Shown here: positions 13,601-21,200 of the stretch, piece by piece
How positions within the stretch are numbered: the stretch's first letter is position 1
Layout: the number at the start of each line of letters is the position of its first letter
The notes under the pieces: generated by a model
Told to the model about the DNA's origin: nothing
Databases searched by the model: none
Seen by the model: the letters and a program-made list of their open reading frames with translations, nothing else
Translations under genes and position numbers: made by a program
Source: Zoroaster sp. YZ-2022
Lineage: Eukaryota > Echinodermata > Asteroidea > Forcipulatida > Zoroasteridae
Length of the DNA: 64,000 nucleotides
Assembly (NCBI GenBank): GCA_029582265.1
Contig: CM055837.1
Coordinates: 10,119,926 to 10,183,925, forward strand
Direction of reading: 5' to 3'

Positions 13601-15600
13601 ACTAGGAATGGGACTTGAGTCCGACTCAAAACAAGTCTAGCAAATGTTTATTGTGTTTTTTGAGGGTTTTTTTTACCTCAAACGGGTTCAAGTTGAAATA
13701 TGTGCTTCCTGGTCGGAGTAATCTATCAATTTGTTGTTTTGGTGTCAGCACTGCATCACGTTCTTCAATGGCCTTCACCTGATGTCAAAAGTAAAATATT
13801 GGTATTTATAAGGAAAAAGCGGAGAATGCAAATTACAAATTATTAGTGTTGACCGAAACTGCACTAACTGTTGATAACTGGAGTGTGGAGTGTCGTGGCC
13901 GAGGTGTCGTGGCCGAGCGAGCGGTCTAGCTTACCGGACTCAAGTTCTGGTGTTAGCAGCAGAATGTGGGTTCGAATCCCGGATGTGATACTTGTGTCCT
14001 TGAGCAAGACACTTAACCATAATTGCTTATAGGGGCAGAGGCAGTTTAACAACTGCCTTGTTCTGGACTAGTTACCCCTCCCAGTCCTATTCGCACCATG
14101 AAGAGGCTGGTTATTAACTTGTCTTGTTTCGGTGTGAGGGGCTGGTTTCTTCAGTGTGGAGTCGTTGTAACAACTCAATGACTTAGTAACCCCCACCTTG
14201 GGATTGGCCATTGGCCTTGTGTGGGGCGATATGCGTAAAAAAAAAACTTTGCTAACCGGCTAACCAAAAATAATATTTAAAATATAAGACCAAACATTTT
14301 GCAAGAATTTGCCGCTCATTTTGTTGTTCTAGACTTTCTTTTTTGACACATTGGTTTATATTAACCCTCCTACTTTTGGTACCTTTTTCATACAAGTTGA
14401 TGCACCATTTGAAACCATTTGCTTTTGTGGTTTTGAATGGTGAAATAACTGTGTACAGTATTGATTCCCCCAAATGGTTTTGAATGGTAGTACAGCTAAT
14501 ACAAAACCTTGTTTGGATACTTCTAAGTGGTGAATCAATGGACCCTCTATGTATTTGAATGGATTTGAATGGTAGTAAAGCTTGCTACCAACAACACTGT
14601 TCAAATGGTATCACCATGTGTGTACAAAACCAATGGCCATTTTTGAAAGTGGAAATTTTGAATGGTTTCAAATGGTCTATCAGTAGAAGGGTTAAACAAT
14701 CATTGCGGGATGTTTATTGATGCTTCATCTTAAACTGGGACGCCGATTCTATTTCCATGCCCTGTTGAAAGTCTGCTCTGATCATGACGGTATTGTCCCT
14801 TTATGTGCGTTGATATTAGGTGTGCGATACAGGATTGAACAAATCATAAGTTTGTGTTTGTGTACAGCTAGGTATCCGCTATAATTTTGAGAAATTTAGG
14901 AGCGAATGTTTTTTAAACAGAAAAAAAAAATCTTTTGTGCACAAATGAACAAGACTAGTTCCAGCACATAGGCCTACATTCTTGTGGATGTGATCGACAA
15001 GTACATTAAGAAATGGGAAACCGTTTGGGATTTATTGCAAAATGAGGAGGGACATGCGCATTCACGCCTTGTTGCCTATCATTTTGCACTCGATCCTACA
15101 TGGTTTACCATTGTTATTGACTTGCTTTACGTAACATGTGTCGATCACATCCCTAAAAATGTACCGTTAAATCCTGGAATAAGGCTCATTTAAATAAAGA
15201 TTTGCATATTGGGGACTCCATTTTCCATAATTAAATGTCAATTAAATTAACATTGCCAGTGCTAAACTGGGTAGGGATGAGGGGATGTTCTATTCTGTCC
15301 TCTAGGCTCTATTGTGTCTCTGCATGTGCACGGAAGGGCATCATGCATTAAGTAAATGACGAAACAATGACCATCAATCATGTCTGTTCATTGAAAATTC
15401 CCGGGCCTCGGCTGTTGTAACTTTAATGTTGGAAGCATTGTTACGTTACCGCTGGTATCAACTTAAAAAAATAACATATGAATCAAAATCGAACCAAGCT
15501 GTCTACCACAAAAATATATACTAACCTCCTGCATAAAAGTGTTAAAATGGGCCTCATTTGGGGTCGCTCCGTCCATTTTCGCAGACGAGTTGGCCGCCAT
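7626..15600 (-). CDS. DNAJC8: DnaJ homolog subfamily C member 8 (J-domain splicing-associated protein)
   Basis: DNAJC8 (SPF31) is a nuclear J-domain protein associated with spliceosomes. Eight exons on the minus strand: 15526-15600, 13677-13778, 13259-13315, 12444-12510, 11733-11827, 9819-9890, 8700-8867 and 7626-7742. They join in frame to 250 residues, against about 253 in human. Visible motifs are DAVLTPKQQIDRLLRPGSTY and FNLNPFE before the J domain, the J-domain helix PPDEIKKKYRR, and LSILVHPDKN with the essential HPD at residues 84-86. A charged coiled-coil follows (YKTTVKLFADYEIRRRE), then DRVESWRDFKQGGKKKKTK and the basic end PPKPKLEQR. The ATG at 15600 has a strong context (AACATGG) and fits the family start; an in-frame ATG at 15654 has a poor context. 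The exon 6 acceptor could be six bases further in (tandem AG). Introns are full of SINE and MITE fragments. Confidence 0.93.
7851..8098 (-). repeat. TTAA MITE (CCCTCCTAC family, second internal type), uninterrupted
   Basis: It is bounded by TTAAAACCCTCCTACAATC and GTGTAGGAGGGTTAA. It lies in the last DNAJC8 intron plus start of exon-flanking sequence. Its reverse complement matches the MITE at 48624-49134 nearly throughout, but lacks the 216-bp insertion present there, so it represents the empty site. Confidence 0.75.
8241..8487 (+). mobile_element. TIR element, CCAGAAACCAGAGA family, copy 2
   Basis: It begins AGGCCAAAAAAATAAATAAA, CTCTGGTTTCTGGTC, then repeats the order GCTATGAAACAATGTCC, GCCGTGCTGTACTTTAAACG, TTTGTGAGGCCTCTCTTAGC, GGGAAATTTGGTCCCC. 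It lies in the last DNAJC8 intron. Confidence 0.6.
8560..9380 (-). mobile_element. Cluster of SINE fragments in DNAJC8 introns
   Basis: Four partial copies of the tRNA-SINE head (reverse complement) occur around 8567-8660, 8940-9040, 9100-9200 and 9285-9380. Each contains variants of AAGTGTCTTGCTCAAGGACA and GGCCAGGATTCGAACCCAC. DNAJC8 exon 7 lies between the first and second fragments. Confidence 0.6.
10951..11040. repeat. Short TTAA MITE, CCCTAACTCCCTA ends
   Basis: A 90-bp palindromic element from TTAACCCTAACTCCCTAAG to GTCTAGGGAGTTAGGGTTAA, containing AAATCCTTCAAAATCCTCC. It is a minimal member of the family seen at 20706, 23475, 50434 and 58038. Confidence 0.7.
11990..12200. repeat. Truncated GGTCAAAA MITE
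   Basis: It matches the interior and right end of the element at 19151: CCTTACGTGTAGTAAGTAC, CAGGTCAAAATGAGTC, then ACTATAGTAGGAGGGTC-type end (CTATAGTAGGAGGGTCAAAG). The left TTAA end is missing. Confidence 0.6.
12535..12715 (-). repeat. Dispersed repeat with GATCAGAGCATACTGATCG hairpin
   Basis: Reverse complement of the segment that interrupts the SINE at 728 (TTGCAACTCGACGTTTCGAT here; GAAACGTTGAGTTG there). It contains a short hairpin, GATCAG-CATA-CTGATC. Related pieces occur near 31870-31990 and at 63540. The family is not identified. Confidence 0.55.
13025..13213. repeat. MITE, AAAGGGACA family, decayed ends
   Basis: Palindromic order ATCGTCACAATCAGAGCAGA, TAACACAGTGACTGAAAATT, then the mirrored CATGCCCTGTTGATTGTGAC and ACTGCCCGTTTAAG. 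It overlaps the intron beside DNAJC8 exon 3. Better-preserved copies are at 35202-35441 and 49873-50102; fragments lie at 14730-14806 and 25598-25736. Confidence 0.65.
13888..14060 (+). mobile_element. tRNA-derived SINE with duplicated A box
   Basis: The head motif GTGTCGTGGCCGAG occurs twice in tandem, followed by a B box (GGTTCGAATCCCGG) and CTTGTGTCCTTGAGCAAGAC. The tail is lost or diverged. It sits in DNAJC8 intron 1. Confidence 0.7.
14361..14695. repeat. TTAA MITE, CCCTCCTAC family with GAATGGT repeats
   Basis: It is bounded by TTAACCCTCCTACTTTTGG and AGTAGAAGGGTTAA. The interior repeats TTTTGAATGG/CCATTTGAA in both orientations, so the ends are shared with the GGTCAAAA elements while the interior is different. 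Confidence 0.65.
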
Positions 15601-15949
15601 GTTTGTTGAAGTTTTCTTGTGACGGCTGATGACCCATAGAGGGCGCACTACCATATAGCTTCTCGTCGAGTTTCACCGTGTTGTGATTTTCTTCAGCGCC
15701 AATGTTTGTATTCATTTCATTAATTCTTATATCATTCTTTTATTTTCTCCACATTATTTTCGAGGGAATGTCAATAGCGTAAACTTTAAAAAATAATAAT
15801 ATTAATGGGTCATAATATAATTCGCCGCCAGTCCGTGTCGCCTATTGTCGTGGGCATTCCAATTCCAACGACGGGGTCGACGTGCGTGCATGCACTGCCT
15901 GCAGTCACTGTCATTGTGTCAAGTACTGCCTACTGTGACTGACTGGTTA

Positions 15950-16474
15950 GGCCAAGAGAATGAAAGTCATAGATTTGCGTCCGGGAAATTTTGAAAACAC
16001 ATGAGGCTTTTTTTCATTATTCATTATTTCCATTGATCATTAATAACAGCGCAATCACAGGATGTTTCTTCTAATCTGTGTACGTACATGCATCATTATA
16101 CATGCGGGCCGCACACACAGGCATACTAGTACTACTCACTAGCTAGGCTCAACAGCGAACGTGTTGTGCATAAGGCGGTACAGTTGCAGGTGCGGATCGG
16201 ACGGAGTTTACCATACAGTTTTAGCGCGATGCGACCTTTTTTGTGAACGACGTACGCGGGACTAAGACTGTAAGAGAACATGTGCTAATGATTATTTTAT
16301 AGCGCACATACTGGTGGAAATTTGGTAAAAACTTCATTTTACTGATGTGGATGATTTGGAACTAAATTTGTTTGGTGAAAATACCTTTTTTGTGCAAATA
16401 ATGAAAAATTTAGGCGGTAGCTTTCGGGACATGCGGGTGGTGGACGCAAATCTATGACTTTCATTCTCATGGCC
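15950..16474. mobile_element. TIR element about 525 bp with TTA flanks
   Basis: Inverted ends of about 34 bp: GGCCAAGAGAATGAAAGTCA... at the left and the complement ...TGACTTTCATTCTCATGGCC at the right, each continuing into ATAGATTTGCGTCC. TTA borders both sides and may be a 3-bp target duplication. No coding sequence is seen. Confidence 0.75.
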
Positions 16475-16479
16475 TTAGG

Positions 16480-16518
16480 CCATGGAGGTAGAATTAGAGT
16501 CTAATTCTACCTCCATGG
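16480..16518. repeat. Perfect 39-bp hairpin palindrome
   Basis: The arms 16480-16498 and 16500-16518 are exact reverse complements (CCATGGAGGTAGAATTAGA), with one base between them. It abuts the right end of the 15950 TIR element. Confidence 0.9.
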
Positions 16519-16667
16519 TTAGTTCATGTAGGAAGGCCAAGGGCAAGTGAAATACATTTTTCATATTTTTTTTGGCAGATTCTCTCTGATATTTTATGGA
16601 ACTGAGCTGTTGTACTCCTACCAAAACTATATCTGTTTAAATTTTAATAGATAACATTAACAAGGAA

Positions 16668-17099
16668 AGAATGTCGTATCCGACCGCCACTTTTTAAGGG
16701 TTTTGGCGGGATTCTTTTGCAACCATAATTCAATTTTTGGGGCTACAGAAAGCGAAAACTATCTTTAAAATCCACTTTTATGATGGTTTCGGACTTTATT
16801 TCCCTTCTAAAAAAAATCCTCCTTCAGAAAATAGAAGGATCCTATTGTTGCCACTGCGCATGTACAATGGCCGTGTTGTTCACTTATGGGGGAGTTGACA
16901 AGATCAGACTGACATGACTGAGGAAGTTATTGTATACCAAAAATGCCTGATTTTTCATGAAATAAATATCCTGGAATAATTTGAAGTATATAAACTATAT
17001 GTCCATTATCATCCATATGTTCTCCACCTTACTAGGTAGGCAAGATTACATTATTGGTTATATTTAATGAAAAAAAGTGGCGGTCGGATACGACATTCT
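16668..17099. mobile_element. TIR element with GTCGTATCCGACCGCC ends
   Basis: The inverted termini AGAATGTCGTATCCGACC and GGTCGGATACGACATTCT extend to 28 bp through CCACTTTTT. The interior is AT-rich and non-coding. A single terminus-like relic lies near 49198-49228. Confidence 0.8.
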
Positions 17100-17393
17100 A
17101 CCCTTATTATTTTTTTAATTTCAAAAATGTTTCGAAAATTTCATGAAAATTTATGCCAGAATAACAGATTTAATGCCAAAATTGTCTGCTTGGGCAAGGT
17201 TACTTAATCACTAAGATTTAGGTTGTAATAATTAGCAGATCAAAAGTTGAACAAAGGCAAAATCGCCCCTTTTTTGTAGATGTGGGGCTAGGGCCAAGGA
17301 TACGGAGAGAGAGTCCCGTGTATTGGCCCTAGAATGGGGCTAGGTATTACTAACAGTAACTGTACGTAGTGTTAGTTTGTGAACAAGAATAAA

Positions 17394-17601
17394 CCCTGTC
17401 ACGGTAATATATGCCATGTTTTTGATGGGGCAAAATTCTTTATTTTGAACACTCGTTGCTGTCTGCGATCCGGCGTTTGAAATTCACGCACGCGTCTGGA
17501 GGGAGCGTGAAGTTCGAGTGCCTGGTCGCAGAGAGGGCAACGGGTGGTCGGAATAAACAATTTTCCCCGTCAAAAACATGGCGCATATTACCGTGAAAGG
17601 G
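17394..17601. mobile_element. Long-TIR palindromic MITE (208 bp)
   Basis: The ends CCCTGTCACGGTAATATATG and CATATTACCGTGAAAGGG continue inward (GCCATGTTTTTGATGGGG / CCCCGTCAAAAACATGG) as long imperfect inverted repeats. AATAAA and TTTATT flank the two sides. Confidence 0.8.
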
Positions 17602-18247
17602 TTTATTGTATAATGTCATGTAATCTGATTGTGGTTGATTTATTTATTTATTTTACAGATATCCTACAATACACATACTTCATAGGTAACATCTTATTTG
17701 TTAAACTGTGTTAACAAAAATGAGTAAATTTTGGATGAGTTGACTCCCTACACGTGAGTAGGCAGATTCACGCAAACCGCCGATGGTGGCGCTATTTTTC
17801 ATATCCTTTTTTTCAGTCGAAGTTGTGACCCGCCGAACTTTCATGGTAAAATTCTAATATAAAGGGTAGTCTATGGATGTAGTCACTTCTAGTGTCGATA
17901 AATGGATACTACACATCGTGGTTATCTTAATTGATCAGTCCATGCCAACTGTAACGTTGGCACAAAAACAGTGCAACTTGCGCAAAATAGACTTTGTTAG
18001 TACTACAAGGATACATTGCAGGCAAATTCGGTCACAACTTTTCAAATGAAACTGGATCTTAAAAATTACCAAATATTTAAATCAACAAAAATTCGTAACT
18101 TTGCATAGGGTTAACCTATCATGACCATTGACCCCTCATTTTCTGTTCTATCCAGTGATATGACATTTAAAAGCATTGAAGCAACTTCAAATTTTCATGA
18201 AACTGCCTAACGTGAGCTCTTGACTGACGTAGCCAAACTTGAACACA

Positions 18248-21200
18248 ATGACATTTGCACAAGTAGTTATTGGCCCGCCGGGAGCCGGTAAGACCACCTA
18301 CTGCATGGGAATGAAAGAATTCTTAACCGGCCTCGGCCGCAAGGTTGCCGTTGTCAATCTCGATCCGGCCAATGACATCCTGCCGTACGATGCCGCAGTG
18401 GACATTTCTGACCTGATCACCGTCTCCGACGTGATGGACAAGTTGAAGCTCGGACCGAACGGCAGCCTCGTGTACTGCATGGAGTACTTGGAGAAAAACG
18501 TGGACTGGTTGCAGGCACAGCTGAAATCTCTCGAGGACCAGTACATTCTGTTTGATTGCCCCGGCCAGGTGGAACTGTTCACTCATCACAACTCCATGAG
18601 GAACATTGTGGCTCTACTTCAGAAGTGGAATTATAATGTGAGATGTTAAAAATTGTTTTGATCCATCATGACTTAAGGCCTGTATATACTCCACATAAAT
18701 GCGAAGTGAAATGTGACCCTCAAAAGGCGAGATTTGTGAGAATGACATATGCAAAAGTTGAACATATTTATGAATTTGTGACAAATAATTTCGAATGTAT
18801 GATGGCAAACAACTACAAATATAATGAACAATTCAAAAATATAAAAATTGCAATATTGGGCATAGAAACTGTACCTTTCAAAACCGCCAGAGGGTTTTGA
18901 AAGGTTATGTAATTGCTTCACGTTTGAGCAGTGCCAACAGAAATCTGTGACTCTCGAATAATGTAATGTTTACACTTTTACAATTTTATTTCATCAAGAA
19001 GAGATTCAAGAGAGTACACTAGTATTTTACGGACAGTTTCCACACACTTTCCTCCAACTGATTCAGTGTGATACAATGTTTGCCTATTGTTTGCAGTTAT
19101 TGGATTAGTGCATGCTTTATGTCTGCACTGGGAGTGTGTGCCATGAGCTGTTAACCCTCCTACTACTACAAGGGTCAAAATCAGTCAAAATTTTGGTATA
19201 CTTGCCAAGGTATATCTAGTGCACTTAAAAGTCGAACACTGTCAAACCTTACGTGTAGTAAGTACATTTACAGGTCAAAATGAGTCGACCGTTTTTGACT
19301 GGTAAAAGCATTGTCTGGTATTGTTCAGGATGGTCAAAATGACAGTAAACACCAGTCAACAATGCCCATTTAGGTCAACAGTCAAAACAGTCAGTTGACT
19401 ATTTTTGACCTCTATAGCTACTTGGAGGGTTAATAAAAAAAAAGTGTTGTTGAAATTGAAAATTAAACCGGATATCAGGTATCCGGTTCCAAAAATATCC
19501 GAAAACACACAGCCCTACTCTCAGGAGCAGTTAAAAACAAACAGAAACGGATTCTCCCTTACTCTTTTTGTGACGTTTTACTTTTCTCTTCAGCTTGTCG
19601 CAGTTCACCTGGTTGACTCGCACTACTGCAGTGAGCCGTCTAAGTTCATCTCTGTCCTACTCACCTCCCTGTCCACAATGCTTCAGATGGAGCTACCCCA
19701 TGTCAATGTCCTCTCCAAGATAGACCTCCTCGAGAAATACGGACAGCTTGGTGAGTATCTGGGGGAGGATCCGGGATTTTTGAAAGGAGGAGGGGCCCAA
19801 AAGTTTGGAATTGTTTGTGTCACAATGAAAAAAATTAGCCACGACTTGTAATCAGCCCCACCATTTGTTCTCGACGTTTAGACTACTCCATATTGTGTTA
19901 TTTAAGTAAAATTGTGTTGGGAACTGTTTGTGTCAGATGAAATAGTATGCAAAACTAGCCAGACTCGTAATCAATCCCACCATTTGTTCCCGACCTGTAC
20001 GGGGTGCCATGGCTGAGCAGTTTAGTGCATCGGACTTGTGTTCCGATGGCAGAGTCGTCAGAATGTGGGTTCGAATCCTGGCCGCGACCGTGGTACTTGT
20101 GTCCTTGAGCAAGACAATTCACTGTACAGTGCTCCTCTTCACCCAGGAGTATAAATGGGTACCTGTGAGGGTAAATGTGCATACAGGGGCATTTTTGACT
20201 GGTTTTGACTGTCATTTTGACCACCCTCAACAATACCAGACAATGCTTTTACCAGTCAAAAACAGTCGACTCATTTTGACCTGTAAATGTACTTTACTAC
20301 ACGTAAGGTTTGGCAGTGTTGGACTTTTAAGTGCACTAGATATACCTTGGGAAGTATATCAACATTTTGACTGATTTTGACCCTTGTAGTAGTCGGAGGG
20401 TTAATGCCGATCTCCCTCTCTTTGTAGCTTTCAACCTTGACTTCTACACCGAGGTTCTGGATCTGCAGTATCTCCTTCAGTACATGGAAGGCGATCAGTT
20501 CTTGAAGAAGTTTAAGAAGCTGAACGAGGCGTTGATCGGCCTGGTCCAAGACTACAGTCTGGTCTCGTTCGTTACTCTCAACATACAGGTGGGTGTACTC
20601 TAAAGCCTTCAGACACCATTGGCAATTCCCAAACAACCAATTTGTCATCGATTTTTACCTGGTAGCATATACTTGTTATTGTTATTGTGCATGAGGTACT
20701 CTCAATAACCCTAACCCCCTAGGTATTCTGGCTAGGAACCTTCCTGAATCCTCCAAAATCCATCAGTGCACTTTTGGAAATGCACCATGCATTTTCGTTG
20801 ACCTTTCATATTCAGCACTTATGGCATGCACTTCTTGCCAGGTAGTAATTTTGCCCCATTTGATGAGGTGAAAGTACCGGTGTTGATTTTTTTTTTCCAA
20901 AAAAAGTGCCCCTTGGAGGATTTTGCAGGATTTGGGGTGGTTAGGATTAAAGACAAGAAACATAATAATAATAATAATGTGGACTTATATAGCGCACGTA
21001 TCCACCAAACTGGTGCTCAAGGCGCATCATATTATTACCCCTGCTCATCAGGCTCATAAATCATTCCTGAAACCATCTCAGCTCCCTGGGGAGTATACAG
21101 CTCAATTGCTGCCATTACAGCGCATATAGGGGCTAATCAAACACAACAACCAACTCTGCCCTCACAGGTACCCATTTACCCCTGGGTGGAGAGAAGCAAT

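Larger units (their letters stand above)
15601..18247. promoter_or_regulatory. Divergent intergenic region between DNAJC8 and GPN2
   Basis: 2.65 kb separates the two start codons, so it should hold both promoters. I see no clear TATA box or named factor site. It contains three separate TIR elements (15950, 16668 and 17394) and a perfect 19-bp-arm hairpin (16480). The unoccupied sequence nearest each gene is 15601-15949 and 17602-18247. Confidence 0.55.
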
